Positions 43,843 through 53,718 are shown, numbered from the stretch's first letter. The stretch: 64,000 nucleotides of DNA from an uncultured Oscillospiraceae bacterium (GCA_910579175.1 CAJTTB010000006.1:66785-130784); one strand, 5' to 3'. Numbers and translations are program-made. Notes: generated by a model not told the origin, from the letters alone.

Positions 43843-44917
43843 TGGTTTAAAAATTTCTATTTTTGGAGAATCCCATTCAGAAGCAATTGGCGTTGTCATT
43901 GACAATCTGCCAGCTGGAAAACCCATTGATATGGCACAGGTACGCAATTTTTTAAGACGCCGACAGGCAAAGCCTGATGGTACTACCACCTCTAGAATCG
44001 AACCAGACTTACCGCAGGTTCTTTCTGGATTGATCAATGATACCACCACTGGAACCCCTTTATGTCTTATGGTTCAAAATACAAATACTCATTCGTCCGA
44101 TTATGATAATCTTAAAACAACTGTCCGCCCCGGTCATGCAGATTATACAGGATTTGTAAAATACCACGGTGCCAATGATATCCGAGGCGGTGGACACTTT
44201 TCTGGTCGACTGACTGCTTGTATGGTGGCAGCAGGCGCTATCTGTGGTCAGATTCTCGCTTCAAAAGGGATTTATGCTGGTGCTCATCTACTCTCTGTCA
44301 ACCACATTGAGGACCAAAAACTTGACTCTATTTCAATCACCAAACAGCAAATCGAACAGCTTCAAGCATTGCCATTTCCAGTTATCCAGGAGAAAACACG
44401 AACAGAAATCATTGATCTTATCAATGACGCCCGTATGAATCTCAATTCTGTTGGCGGCGTTGTAGAATGTATCGCAATTGGAATGCCTGCTGGTATTGGC
44501 TCACCTATCTTTGATGGAATTGAAAGCATTCTTTCCTCTTTGATGTTTGCCATTCCCGGAGTAAAGGGAATTGAATTTGGCAGAGGATTTGAATGTACCA
44601 AACTCTATGGCTCCGAAAACAATGATGAATTTTATATCGATGATGCCAATCAGGTAAAAACCAAAACCAACAACCATGGCGGCATTTTAGGAGGTATTAC
44701 TTCTGGTATGCCAATTGATTTTCGAGTTGCATTTAAACCAACTGCCTCCATTTCCACCAAACAGCACACAATTGATGTCAAAACATATCAAAATACAACA
44801 CTTCATATCGTAGGACGACATGACCCCTGTATTGCTGTTCGTGCAGTCCCAGTTGTAGAAGCCTGCTGTAATATTGGATTGCTTTCTGCGTTTATCTTAG
44901 AACATGGATTGGACTAA
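43823..44917 (+). CDS. aroC: Chorismate synthase
   Basis: 364 residues. Makes chorismate from EPSP using reduced FMN. Family motifs: IFGESHSEAIGVVIDNLPAG (residues about 13-32), RPGHADYTG, and VGRHDPCIAVRAVPVVEA. Start ATG 43823 has GGAGGAAA upstream inside aroA. Last gene of the operon. Shikimate genes aroD, aroE and aroK are not in the cluster. Confidence 0.96.
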   Translation: MPSIWNNGLKISIFGESHSEAIGVVIDNLPAGKPIDMAQVRNFLRRRQAKPDGTTTSRIEPDLPQVLSGLINDTTTGTPLCLMVQNTNTHSSDYDNLKTTVRPGHADYTGFVKYHGANDIRGGGHFSGRLTACMVAAGAICGQILASKGIYAGAHLLSVNHIEDQKLDSISITKQQIEQLQALPFPVIQEKTRTEIIDLINDARMNLNSVGGVVECIAIGMPAGIGSPIFDGIESILSSLMFAIPGVKGIEFGRGFECTKLYGSENNDEFYIDDANQVKTKTNNHGGILGGITSGMPIDFRVAFKPTASISTKQHTIDVKTYQNTTLHIVGRHDPCIAVRAVPVVEACCNIGLLSAFILEHGLD

Positions 44918-44952
44918 TGATAAATGAACGTGTGTCTGTAAACATAAAAAAC

Positions 44953-45006
44953 AAGATATATTTTTTGTTATTTCGCCAACCAAATTGACTGTTTCATAAT
45001 AAAAAA
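44953..45006. repeat. Dispersed repeat, copy B
   Basis: About 54 bases matching copy A at 19548-19609 on the same strand, lacking about 7 bases. Lies between the aroC stop and its terminator, which it overlaps by a few bases. Confidence 0.6.
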
Positions 45007-45041
45007 TGCTTTTATTGACTAAATCAATAAAAGCATTTTTT
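45003..45041 (+). terminator. Terminator of the aro operon
   Basis: AAAATGCTTTTATTGA (45003-45018) pairs with its complement (45024-45039), followed by T residues. Confidence 0.88.
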
Positions 45042-45109
45042 TACTTGATATCATTTTTGAATATCAATTTCCCTATCACATAAAAACAACAACAATTGCG
45101 ATCAGAAAA

Positions 45110-45946
45110 TCATTCTAATTCACGATGTAAAACCAAAGTTTCAATGATATGGGCAACACCATCTTGTTCATTGGATAAAGTTTGAAATTTGGCAATTTTT
45201 TTTACTTTCTCATTTGCATTTTTCATTGCCACAGAAATTCCAGCATACTCTAACATTTCATAATCATTATTGCTATCCCCTATCGCCATAATCTCATCAG
45301 GAATTATTTGCAATTGTTTTGCCAAATATTTTAATGCTTCTCCCTTATTTGCGGTTTGATTGTTCACTTCAATATTGGTGTCTACAGAAGAAGTCAATGC
45401 AACCGGAAATTGCAAAAACATCTGCGTAACCTGTGGGTGAATTTCATCAGGGATATATGGAACAAATATTTTTTCCACATGAATGTTCTCTTTTAATAAG
45501 AAATCAAAAATATTTTCTATCTGATTACATTTTTCCCGTAAAAATAACTGTGATTGCTCCGTAATATGATACCTCTGTGCGTGTTCTAAGTAATGTTTTT
45601 CAATAAAAGAAGTGCCATTAATATAGACTTCAAAAAACAATTCTAATTTTTTTAATTCTCTTATCATCTGCAATACCAAATGGATATCCAAAAAATCCGA
45701 ATAAATCACCTTATCTTGTTGCCTATCATAAACGAATGCCCCATTTGAAGTAATTGCATAACGCCAATTTTTTAAATTTAAGATATCTTTTGGCAAATGG
45801 GTTATTGTACGTCCAGTTGCAGGTACAAACTCAATACCCTGTGCAATTGCCCATTTGATCGCTTGTTGATTTCTTTTTGAAACAGTGTAATGGTCATTCA
45901 TCAAAGTTGTCCCATCCATATCCAGTGCCAATAATTTAACTGCCAT
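45110..45946 (-). CDS. Cof-type HAD-IIB family hydrolase
   Basis: 278-residue haloacid dehalogenase-superfamily phosphatase, Cof/YidA subgroup with a C2 cap. Catalytic aspartates in LALDMDGTTL (about residues 6-15), motif II in VPATGR, and metal-binding AIGDSNNDYEML near residue 225. Acts on sugar phosphates or FMN-like substrates; the real one is unknown. ATG 45946 follows AAAGGGG by 7 bases; a longer frame to 45967 does not. Confidence 0.9.
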   Translation of the reverse strand: MAVKLLALDMDGTTLMNDHYTVSKRNQQAIKWAIAQGIEFVPATGRTITHLPKDILNLKNWRYAITSNGAFVYDRQQDKVIYSDFLDIHLVLQMIRELKKLELFFEVYINGTSFIEKHYLEHAQRYHITEQSQLFLREKCNQIENIFDFLLKENIHVEKIFVPYIPDEIHPQVTQMFLQFPVALTSSVDTNIEVNNQTANKGEALKYLAKQLQIIPDEIMAIGDSNNDYEMLEYAGISVAMKNANEKVKKIAKFQTLSNEQDGVAHIIETLVLHRELE

Positions 45947-45970
45947 TTTATTACCCCTTTTATTCAATCA

Positions 45971-46022
45971 AAAAAAGACTGTCTTTTGCTGGAATATCCT
46001 CACAGCATAGACAGTCTTTTTT
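45971..46022 (-). terminator. Terminator of clpP-clpX
   Basis: AAAAAAGACTGTC (45971-45983) pairs with its complement (46010-46022), with an inner TGCTG/CAGCA pairing. Located just past the clpX stop. Confidence 0.85.
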
Positions 46023-46026
46023 GTTA

Positions 46027-47274
46027 TTACTTGTGAAATACTTTAATCTTTGTATGGTCGTCAACGCTTTCAGGTGTTACCACTACCCGAATAATGCTTT
46101 CATCAGATGGTACACGAAACATCAATTCAGATAAAATATCTTCCATAATGCCGCGCAAACCCCTTGCACCTGTTTTTCTTTCAATTGCTTTTTTTGCAAT
46201 CATCTCCAATGCTTCTGGACGGAATTCCAGACAAACATCATCCATTTTAAACAGTGCTTCATACTGTTTGATAATCGCGTTTTTGGGTTCTGTCAAAATG
46301 CGTACCAAAGCATCTTCATCTAAATCTTCCAAAGCGGTAATCACTGGAAGTCTACCAACTAGCTCAGGAATCAAACCAAATTTTACAAGGTCATGCGGAA
46401 TGACCTTTTTCATAACTTCTTTGTCCTTTTTGTGGCTTTTTGAAGTGACCTCTCCTTGGAATCCCAAAGAAGAAACATTATTGCGCTTTTCTATAATCTT
46501 TTCAATCCCATCAAAAGCACCACCACAGATAAACAAAATATTTTTTGTATCAATTTGAATACATTCCTGCTGTGGATGTTTTCTTCCTCCCTGAGGAGGT
46601 ACATTGGACAAAGTTCCTTCCACAATCTTTAATAAAGACTGTTGTACACCTTCTCCACTTACATCACGCGTAATAGAAGTATTTTCTGATTTTCTGGTAA
46701 TCTTATCGATTTCATCAATATAAATAATACCCTGTTCAGCAGCTTCTATGTCATAATCAGCGGCTTGTATTAAGCGCACCAATACATTTTCTACATCATC
46801 GCCGACATAACCTGCTTCGGTCAAAGTTGTTGCATCGGCAATTGCAAAGGGAACATCCAAAATTTTTGCCAAAGTCTGTGCTAAAAATGTTTTACCTACT
46901 CCAGTTGGTCCCAATAACAAAACATTGCTTTTTTGTAAATCAACATCCAAATTCTCAGAATAACGAATTCTCTTATAGTGATTATATACCGCCACAGACA
47001 AAGAAATCTTCGCTTCTTCCTGTCCAATTACATATTCATCTAATACTTTTTTAATTTCAACTGGTTTGAGCAAGGTATTCTCTTTTGATACTGGTTTTTG
47101 AGAAGTTTTTTTGGAAATTTTTACTTTTTCCTCTCCATCATGTATCATTTCATAACACAGATCTACACAACTGTCACAAATAAAAGCGCTGCTTCCATAC
47201 AATAAACGTTCTACCATAAATTCGCTTTTTCCGCAAAAGCTACATTTTGGAGCTTTATCTCCATAATTCGACAT
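46027..47274 (-). CDS. clpX: ATP-dependent Clp protease ATP-binding subunit ClpX
   Basis: 415-residue AAA+ unfoldase. N-terminal zinc domain CSFCGK...CDSCVDLC (about 11-37), Walker A GPTGVGKT, pore loop GYVGDD, Walker B IIYIDEIDK, and sensor region RKTGARGLR. It unfolds tagged substrates for ClpP, encoded directly upstream. ATG 47274 chosen; GTG 47286 directly abuts the ribosome-binding site. Confidence 0.97.
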   Translation of the reverse strand: MSNYGDKAPKCSFCGKSEFMVERLLYGSSAFICDSCVDLCYEMIHDGEEKVKISKKTSQKPVSKENTLLKPVEIKKVLDEYVIGQEEAKISLSVAVYNHYKRIRYSENLDVDLQKSNVLLLGPTGVGKTFLAQTLAKILDVPFAIADATTLTEAGYVGDDVENVLVRLIQAADYDIEAAEQGIIYIDEIDKITRKSENTSITRDVSGEGVQQSLLKIVEGTLSNVPPQGGRKHPQQECIQIDTKNILFICGGAFDGIEKIIEKRNNVSSLGFQGEVTSKSHKKDKEVMKKVIPHDLVKFGLIPELVGRLPVITALEDLDEDALVRILTEPKNAIIKQYEALFKMDDVCLEFRPEALEMIAKKAIERKTGARGLRGIMEDILSELMFRVPSDESIIRVVVTPESVDDHTKIKVFHK

Positions 47275-47289
47275 CGATTCATACACGTC

Positions 47290-47877
47290 CTATCGTTTTG
47301 TGATTACTTTATCAATTAAACCATATTCCATTGCTTCATTTGCTGACATAAAATTGTCACGTTCACAATCTGCTGCAACCTTTTCAAATGGTTGTCCGGT
47401 TGACTGCGCAATCAATTGGGTCAGTTTCTTTTTGGTGCGCAACAAATGGTTTGTATGAATTTCAATATCTGTTGCTTGACCAGATAAACCGCCTCCAATC
47501 AAAGGTTGATGTATCATAATTTCGCTGTTTGGCAAAGCCAACCGTTTTCCCTTTGCACCAGAGGTCAATAAAAAAGCACCCATAGAAGCTGCTAGTCCAA
47601 TACAAATTGTTGATACATCGCATTTAATAAACTGCATGGTATCATAAATTGCCATACCAGCAGTAATAGAACCTCCTGGAGAATTGATATATAAATCAAT
47701 GTCCTTATCTGGATCCTGTCCTTCTAAATATAGCAATTGAGCCACCACCAAACTAGCAGTTTGGTCATTTACTTGATCGCATAACATTACAATTCTGTCA
47801 TTTAATAAACGGGAAAAAATGTCATAAGAACGCTCGCCTCGGCTTGTTTGTTCTACTACGTATGGTACTAATGCCAT
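47290..47877 (-). CDS. clpP: ATP-dependent Clp protease proteolytic subunit
   Basis: 195 residues. Serine protease forming the tetradecameric chamber. Catalytic Ser in GLAASMGAF (about 97), His in MIHQPLIG (about 122), and Asp in ERDNFMSA (about 172). ATG preceded by AAAGGATG. In tig-clpP-clpX order. Confidence 0.97.
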   Translation of the reverse strand: MALVPYVVEQTSRGERSYDIFSRLLNDRIVMLCDQVNDQTASLVVAQLLYLEGQDPDKDIDLYINSPGGSITAGMAIYDTMQFIKCDVSTICIGLAASMGAFLLTSGAKGKRLALPNSEIMIHQPLIGGGLSGQATDIEIHTNHLLRTKKKLTQLIAQSTGQPFEKVAADCERDNFMSANEAMEYGLIDKVITKR

Positions 47878-47958
47878 TTTGAAATCATCCTTTCATGTTA
47901 TTATTTATTATCATTTCGACAGAAAATCAAGTTTTCCGCAAAAACGCTATTAGTATAA

Positions 47959-47990
47959 TTAGCCTGCCTGATACCATCAGACAGGCTAAT
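47959..47990 (-). terminator. Hairpin between tig and clpP
   Basis: ATTAGCCTGCCTGAT and ATCAGACAGGCTAAT pair with one mismatch across a short loop. No T run follows on the minus strand, so it may be a processing site or partial terminator downstream of tig. The rest of 47878-48108 shows no gene. Confidence 0.5.
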
Positions 47991-48108
47991 CTATTCAAAA
48001 AAATTTCGAAACATCAAGTTATCAATATTCCGAACCGCTGCAAAGTACTCATTGCAAAACAATCAATGATTTTCCAATATTATTTGAAATCCTCTTGTAA
48101 AAAATTTT

Positions 48109-49392
48109 TTATTTTACTGTGATATTTGCAGTTTCTTTTACCAAGTCAATTGCCTTATTTACAGCAATATCTTGTTTAAACTCTTCTACCGGAACAAAGT
48201 TTTTCACTTGTTCTACTTCCATTTTATAATTTTCAGCCAGTTTTGCAAATTCTGCTTCTACGGTTTCATCATCTACAGAAATATTTTCTAACTTCACAAT
48301 TTCTTCTAACGCTAAGCGAATTTTTACCTGTCTTTGTGCCTGTTCATAGAATGTTTTACGGAAAGATTCCATATTCATTCCGGTGTATTGCATATAAGTT
48401 TCTAAATTTAATCCTTGAGATTGCAAACGATATTGGAAATCGCGAACCATATCATCAATTCTCGCTTGATACATTTCTTCTGGAACAACTGCTTCCATAT
48501 TCTCGATAATGATATCAATCAATTTATTTTCAACAGCATCTTCTGCTGCTTTTTCATTTGCCTGTTCTGTCTTTTTGCGGATATCTGCTTTGAGTTCTTC
48601 TAAGGTATCAAATTCACTGGTATCTTTTGCAAATTCATCATCCAATTCTGGCAATTCCTGTGCTTTGATCTCATGCAATTTACATTTGAAGAGTGCAGGT
48701 TTTCCCTGTAAATTTTCCACATGATATTTTTCTGGGAAGCTCACATTGACATCAAATTCTTCACCGACTGATTTTCCACAGATCTGTTCTTCAAAACCAA
48801 CAATAAATTGATGAGAACCCAATACCAATGTATATTGTTCTGCTTTACCGCCATCAAATGCCTCTCCGTCAACAAATCCTTCAAAATCAAATACAACAGT
48901 ATCGCCATCTTGAGCAGGTCTGTCTTCTACATTGACGGTTCTTCCATTTTTTTCCTGAAGTGATTTTAAACGATTGTCAATATCTTCATCTGTTACAGCC
49001 TTTACTTCTTTTTCTACAGCAATTTCTTTATAATTTTTAACAGTTACTTCTGGTTTTACAATACAAGTAGCTGTAAAGGTAAAGCCATTTTGATCCACCT
49101 GTGTGATTTCTACCTCTGGACGAGCAACCAACTGTAATTGTGCTTCTTCAACAGCTTGCTGTAAAGCAGCAGGATATAACTCATTAACTGCATCTTCAAA
49201 AAAGACACCTTCACCATAGAGTTTTTCAACCATTTTTCGAGGTGCTTTTCCCTTTCGGAACCCTGGCACATTCATTTTCTTTACATTTTTGCGATAAGCC
49301 TTTTCAACTGCTGGTTCAAATTGGTCAGCGCCAACTTCAACAATCAGTTGAAATTTATTGGTGTCTACATTTTTATTTTCTATCAAATTCAT
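48109..49392 (-). CDS. tig: Trigger factor
   Basis: 427 residues. Ribosome-associated chaperone and prolyl isomerase. The N-terminal ribosome-binding domain contains the signature GFRKGKAPRKMVE (about 44-56), then an FKBP domain (about 150-235, DTVVFDFEGFVDG) and a C-terminal helical chaperone domain. ATG 49392 has GGAGGAAG 5 bases upstream; the frame to 49443 does not. Upstream of clpP as in many bacteria. Confidence 0.96.
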   Translation of the reverse strand: MNLIENKNVDTNKFQLIVEVGADQFEPAVEKAYRKNVKKMNVPGFRKGKAPRKMVEKLYGEGVFFEDAVNELYPAALQQAVEEAQLQLVARPEVEITQVDQNGFTFTATCIVKPEVTVKNYKEIAVEKEVKAVTDEDIDNRLKSLQEKNGRTVNVEDRPAQDGDTVVFDFEGFVDGEAFDGGKAEQYTLVLGSHQFIVGFEEQICGKSVGEEFDVNVSFPEKYHVENLQGKPALFKCKLHEIKAQELPELDDEFAKDTSEFDTLEELKADIRKKTEQANEKAAEDAVENKLIDIIIENMEAVVPEEMYQARIDDMVRDFQYRLQSQGLNLETYMQYTGMNMESFRKTFYEQAQRQVKIRLALEEIVKLENISVDDETVEAEFAKLAENYKMEVEQVKNFVPVEEFKQDIAVNKAIDLVKETANITVK

Positions 49393-49590
49393 TTTTACTT
49401 CCTCCAAAATATTTATAAATCTGTCAAGTTCCGATAAAAACACATTGACATGACATCTTTTTGATTATAACATACTCTAGAAAAAAACTCCAGATTTTTT
49501 TTTGCTTTTTTACAATTTGTTAATGGTGCAGCGCCTTGGGGAGAACTTGTTTTCCGTTTATATGAGATAGACAAATCCATTTTTTACCTC

Positions 49591-50277
49591 TTATAAAACT
49601 TTTACAGGGGTAAATTGTGCAAAATCACAAGATACCAATCGGTACTGGATTCCTCCGCGTTCTCCATTGATAGCATACTGACAACTATGTCCATGAATAT
49701 GTCCATAATAGCATTGCTTTACTTGATATTCATGTAGTACCTGTAATATTTCATAACTTTCATTACTCGCATAAATCGGTGGATAATGCAAAAATACAAT
49801 GGGCTGTTTGCCTGTCTTTTTTCCATCTTCTAAAGAAAGGCGCAATCTGCCTGCCTCTCGTGCCAACACCTTTTGATCCGCTGGTTGATTTGGTTCATAA
49901 ATCCAACCACGTGTGCCACAAATCACATAATCTTCATATGGATAAGCATTGTTAAATAGAATCCGAATACTAGAAAAGCCCTGTTCTTGCAGATAATCTT
50001 CTACTTTTTTTTTGGTAGAAAACCAAAGATCATGATTTCCCTTTAGTAAAATTTTAGTTCCATGCAGTTTATCAATAAAAGAAAAATCTTCATAAGTTTC
50101 GGATAATTTCATCGCCCAAGAAATATCACCAGGCACCACAACCGTATCTTCTGGTTTTACCAAATAATTCCAAGTGTCTTGTATCAGTTTGGTATAATTA
50201 TCCCATCCTCTAAAAATATCCATCGGTTTATCTGTTCCCAACGAAAGATGTAAATCTCCCAATGTATATAAACTCAA
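49591..50277 (-). CDS. Calcineurin-like metallophosphoesterase
   Basis: About 228 residues. Dimetal phosphoesterase with motifs GDLHLS, GDISWAM, GNHDLW, LHYPP and GHIHGH in order. The open frame reaches ATG 50292, but TTG 50277 follows GGAAGGTG and aligns with the usual MSLYTLGDLHL-like N terminus, so I prefer it. Substrate unknown. Divergent from the DUF1540 gene. Confidence 0.88.
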   Translation of the reverse strand: MSLYTLGDLHLSLGTDKPMDIFRGWDNYTKLIQDTWNYLVKPEDTVVVPGDISWAMKLSETYEDFSFIDKLHGTKILLKGNHDLWFSTKKKVEDYLQEQGFSSIRILFNNAYPYEDYVICGTRGWIYEPNQPADQKVLAREAGRLRLSLEDGKKTGKQPIVFLHYPPIYASNESYEILQVLHEYQVKQCYYGHIHGHSCQYAINGERGGIQYRLVSCDFAQFTPVKVL

Positions 50278-50382
50278 AAAAACACCTTCCATTTCTTTCT
50301 TGTTATATTAATTCTAAAATGAGTGATACTATAATCGGAATTGACATTCTCATTTCCAAATGATTAATAGAGGTGATTACAC

Positions 50383-50550
50383 ATGAAACAAACAAATAAA
50401 GAATGTATCTGTGGAATTGAATGTAAAGTAGAAAACTGTATCCACAACAACCACAGTTGCGGATGTACTGCAAAGAATATTAAAGTTGGACCAACCTATG
50501 CAACAACTTGTAGCGACACCGTTTGTCAATCTTTTAAAGAACAAAAATAA
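50383..50550 (+). CDS. DUF1540 domain small protein
   Basis: 55 residues, ATG 50383 after AGAGGTGATT. Eight cysteines in a zinc-ribbon-like pattern: CICGIECKVENCIHNN, then CGC, KNIKVG, a C before SDTVC and QSF. This is the DUF1540 family common in spore formers; function unknown, metal binding likely. It converges on the unknown 187-residue gene, with 4 bases between stops. Confidence 0.85.
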   Translation: MKQTNKECICGIECKVENCIHNNHSCGCTAKNIKVGPTYATTCSDTVCQSFKEQK

Positions 50551-50554
50551 CCAT

Positions 50555-51118
50555 TTATTTTAATGGCACGATTGTCTCACACAGCCAATCTTTTTCCAAT
50601 TCAATTCCCTGTTCTTTTTTATGATGATATTCTTTCCAATAATTCCACCAATCTTCATAAAATTGCGGAATCTGATTCAAATTTATTTCATCAGGTGCAT
50701 ATACCTTTAATACCTGATAGTAAATTTGAATCCCATATGTTCCAAATATCAAACTAAATTCTTGGATATTTTCTGCTCTTTCTCCTTGAAATAATATCCT
50801 TTTCGCAGAAAATCCAGAAAAATCGATTTGATCTCTCTGAAAGGAAAGTGAACTATCTACCAAATCTGTTTCTTCGAGCTTATCTTGGTGAAGCCGTTCA
50901 CACCAATCGAGCTGATGGGATGTAGTTGCAAAAATGGTGACTGATTGCAGTTGTGAGAAATTCAAAGCAATTTGATAGAGTGGCTTTTGCTGGTTTTTAT
51001 CATATAACTGTGTATGGATAAATTCCAACTGGACAGAATTGGGATATCGTTGGGCATACCAATTGAGACTGCCAGCATCTATGATTGCCTGTTTTAAACA
51101 AGCTAAATTCTGATGCAA
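50555..51118 (-). CDS. Protein of unknown function, 187 residues
   Basis: Soluble protein without signal or membrane segment, starting at TTG 51118 with AGGGGAAC upstream. Acidic, rich in Gln and aromatic residues; the C-terminal quarter has QFYEDWWNYWKEY. No catalytic motif is recognised. It lies downstream of an unrelated unit and converges with the DUF1540 gene. Codon use resembles its neighbours, so a real gene is likely. Confidence 0.6.
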   Translation of the reverse strand: MHQNLACLKQAIIDAGSLNWYAQRYPNSVQLEFIHTQLYDKNQQKPLYQIALNFSQLQSVTIFATTSHQLDWCERLHQDKLEETDLVDSSLSFQRDQIDFSGFSAKRILFQGERAENIQEFSLIFGTYGIQIYYQVLKVYAPDEINLNQIPQFYEDWWNYWKEYHHKKEQGIELEKDWLCETIVPLK

Positions 51119-51157
51119 AACCGTTCCCCTCTTTCCTAAATTAAAATGATATAAAGT

Positions 51158-51209
51158 CTCTCAAAATAAAAATAGGACTGCCTGGCTTACTGCCTGAAGC
51201 AGTCCTATT
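51158..51209 (-). terminator. Terminator of thrC
   Basis: AATAGGACTGC (51171-51181) pairs with GCAGTCCTATT (51199-51209); the minus strand continues TTTATTTTG. Confidence 0.82.
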
Positions 51210-51220
51210 TCTATGAAAAA

Positions 51221-52714
51221 TTATTTTAAATCAAGCATCTGCAATACAACTCTTTGCATCTCATTACGATCAACGGACTCAGAAAAGCGCACTGGTTTTT
51301 CTTTTAACTCTGCCAATGCCTTTGGAATTTCTAAACCAGATAACTGATATAATTTATCTAGTTGCTCATAATCATCCGCTGGTATCTCTCCACCAATCGC
51401 CTCTAATACACTGTTTGCAAATTTATAAGGGCTTGCAGTGGAGGCAATGATCATCTTTCGATTATCATTGGTTTCTCGTTTGTAATCCTCTGCTACCTTT
51501 ACCGCTACAGCAGTATGGGTATCGCATACATAAGAATATGTTTTAAATATGCGCTGAATGGTTTCTTTTGTCTGAACATCATCACAACATCCCGCATAAA
51601 ATTCCTGTTGTAAGCGTTGTTTTAATCCTTCATCTACGGTATAAGCACCAGTATGATTCAATTGTGTAAACCACTCGCAAATTTTTTCTTCATCTTCTCC
51701 AGATAAATCATATAACAGACGCTCTAGATTGGAAGAAATCAAGATATCCATAGATGGTGAAATGGTTGCATGAAAATCTCTGATGCGATTATAAGTACCT
51801 GTCTTTATAAAATCAGTCAATACATTGTTTGCATTGGAAGCACAGATAAATTTACCAAGTGGCACACCCATTTTCTTTGCATAATAAGCAGCCAAAATAT
51901 TGCCAAAATTACCAGTTGGGACGACTACATTGACCTGCTCACCCATTTGAATCTGTTCATCTTTTAAGAGTTCACAATAAGTGGAGACATAATATACAAT
52001 TTGTGGTAATAATCTGCCCCAGTTAATGGAGTTTGCAGAAGAAAACATCATTTGATGTTGTTCTAATTTTTGTGCTATTTCTGGATTGGTAAAAATCTGT
52101 TTTACACCTGTCTGCGCATCATCAAAATTGCCATGGATCGCACAAACAGCAACATTTTCGCCTTCTTGGGTTGTCATTTGACGTTTCTGCATAGCGGATA
52201 CGCCATCTTCTGGATAAAATACCAACATCTGTGTGCCAGCTACATCTTTAAACCCTTCCAAAGCTGCTTTTCCTGTATCGCCGCTCGTTGCTACTAAAAT
52301 CACAATTTTTTTATCCTTTGTGACTTTTTTTGCAGAAGTGGTCAATAAATAAGGTAGTATTTGCAATGCCATATCTTTAAATGCACAGGTTGGTCCATGC
52401 CACAGTTCCAACATATAAGTATCTTTTGATAATAAAGATAGTTCTGCAATGTTGTCAGAATGAAATTTCTGTGCATGATAGGCATTTTTTACACAATCAT
52501 GAATTTCCTCTGAAGTAAAGTCGGTTAAAAATTGACTAAAAACCCATTCCGCACGTTCTGCATAGGACATCGCAATCAACTGATTGAGTTGCTGTGTAGA
52601 AATTGTTGGCAGGCTCTCTGGTACAAATAGCCCACCTTCTTTTGAAATTCCCTGGGTAATTGCCTGAGCAGAACTCACCTGAATTTGTTTGTTCCTAGTA
52701 CTATGATATAACAT
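51221..52714 (-). CDS. thrC: Threonine synthase
   Basis: 497 residues, the long ThrC form. Converts O-phosphohomoserine to threonine with PLP. PLP-lysine region TCAFKDMALQ (about 110-119), ATSGDTGKAAL, and VPTGNFGNILAAYYAKKMG are visible. ATG 52714 follows GAGGGG; a longer frame to 52735 does not. No other threonine genes are adjacent. Confidence 0.95.
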   Translation of the reverse strand: MLYHSTRNKQIQVSSAQAITQGISKEGGLFVPESLPTISTQQLNQLIAMSYAERAEWVFSQFLTDFTSEEIHDCVKNAYHAQKFHSDNIAELSLLSKDTYMLELWHGPTCAFKDMALQILPYLLTTSAKKVTKDKKIVILVATSGDTGKAALEGFKDVAGTQMLVFYPEDGVSAMQKRQMTTQEGENVAVCAIHGNFDDAQTGVKQIFTNPEIAQKLEQHQMMFSSANSINWGRLLPQIVYYVSTYCELLKDEQIQMGEQVNVVVPTGNFGNILAAYYAKKMGVPLGKFICASNANNVLTDFIKTGTYNRIRDFHATISPSMDILISSNLERLLYDLSGEDEEKICEWFTQLNHTGAYTVDEGLKQRLQQEFYAGCCDDVQTKETIQRIFKTYSYVCDTHTAVAVKVAEDYKRETNDNRKMIIASTASPYKFANSVLEAIGGEIPADDYEQLDKLYQLSGLEIPKALAELKEKPVRFSESVDRNEMQRVVLQMLDLK

Positions 52715-52745
52715 CCTTTTTCCCCTCTCGTCCAACTAGAAATGA

Positions 52746-53663
52746 TTACGATTGCAAAATTTTATGTTCTCTTATAAAGCGAACTGCATTTTGATAACAT
52801 ATCTTTTCTACGATTTCTTTATGAAAATATTTTAACATACTATCATATAAATTCGCAAGACCTTTTATATCCGTTATTTCAGATGGCATGCGAGCGCCAT
52901 CAAAATCGCTTCCCAATGCCAAAACATCTTCTCCACCCAATACTAAAATGTGTTCAATATGACGGCAGATATCATCACAGGTACAATCTTTCTCTCCAGT
53001 TACAAATTCCGGATAAAAATTGATACCAATCAGTCCTTTGCGATCAATGATACAGCGAATTTGCTCATCAGAAAGATTTCTTGGATGCGCACATACGCCT
53101 TTTGCATTGGAATGCGTTGCAATATAGGACTTTTTCGCAATTTTTTCCACATCATAAAATGTTTTCTCATTCAGATGAGAAACATCTACCACTATATTGC
53201 ATTGTTCCATCTTATGGATTACTTGTTTTCCAAAATCGTGTAAACCCGCTTGCGAAAAGGCACCGCCACCAATTTCATTCTCTCCATTCCAAGTCAAGGT
53301 TATAAAAGAGATTCCCATCTGTTTTAACACTGCAATGCGAGAGAGATTACCACCCAAGACAGCGCCCCCTTCCACTGCCAATACCGCATGACAGTGATGG
53401 CGCGATGGCGTATCTTGGAATAAGCTCAATCGAATAGAATGTTGTTCCATCTGCTGTTTAAAAAATTGATAATAGATTAAAAATTGCTGCCAAGCTATCT
53501 CTCCTCGATATTGGTCATCTATCCAAAAAGCAAATGTCTGTATCCAAGTATCTATCTGCTCTATTCCCCGTTGTAAATCCAGTTGCAACATATTTTGAAA
53601 CAATGTTTGATTCTTTTCGATACAAGTGACCACTGTATCACTGTGTAGGTCAAAAATATCCAT
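52746..53663 (-). CDS. Membrane dipeptidase family peptidase M19
   Basis: 305-residue renal-dipeptidase-like zinc hydrolase. Metal ligands: DLHSD (about 4-8), AVEGG, VDVSHL, THSNA, and GSDFDG. No signal peptide, so cytoplasmic. Likely cleaves D- or L-dipeptides. ATG 53663 follows GGGAGGG by 7 bases. Ends 11 bases before... thrC's coding region begins just downstream on the same strand. Confidence 0.9.
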   Translation of the reverse strand: MDIFDLHSDTVVTCIEKNQTLFQNMLQLDLQRGIEQIDTWIQTFAFWIDDQYRGEIAWQQFLIYYQFFKQQMEQHSIRLSLFQDTPSRHHCHAVLAVEGGAVLGGNLSRIAVLKQMGISFITLTWNGENEIGGGAFSQAGLHDFGKQVIHKMEQCNIVVDVSHLNEKTFYDVEKIAKKSYIATHSNAKGVCAHPRNLSDEQIRCIIDRKGLIGINFYPEFVTGEKDCTCDDICRHIEHILVLGGEDVLALGSDFDGARMPSEITDIKGLANLYDSMLKYFHKEIVEKICYQNAVRFIREHKILQS

Positions 53664-53718
53664 TGACAATCCCTCCCGTCTCTATACAATATATACTCTA
53701 TGCAGAAGATAGTATCAA

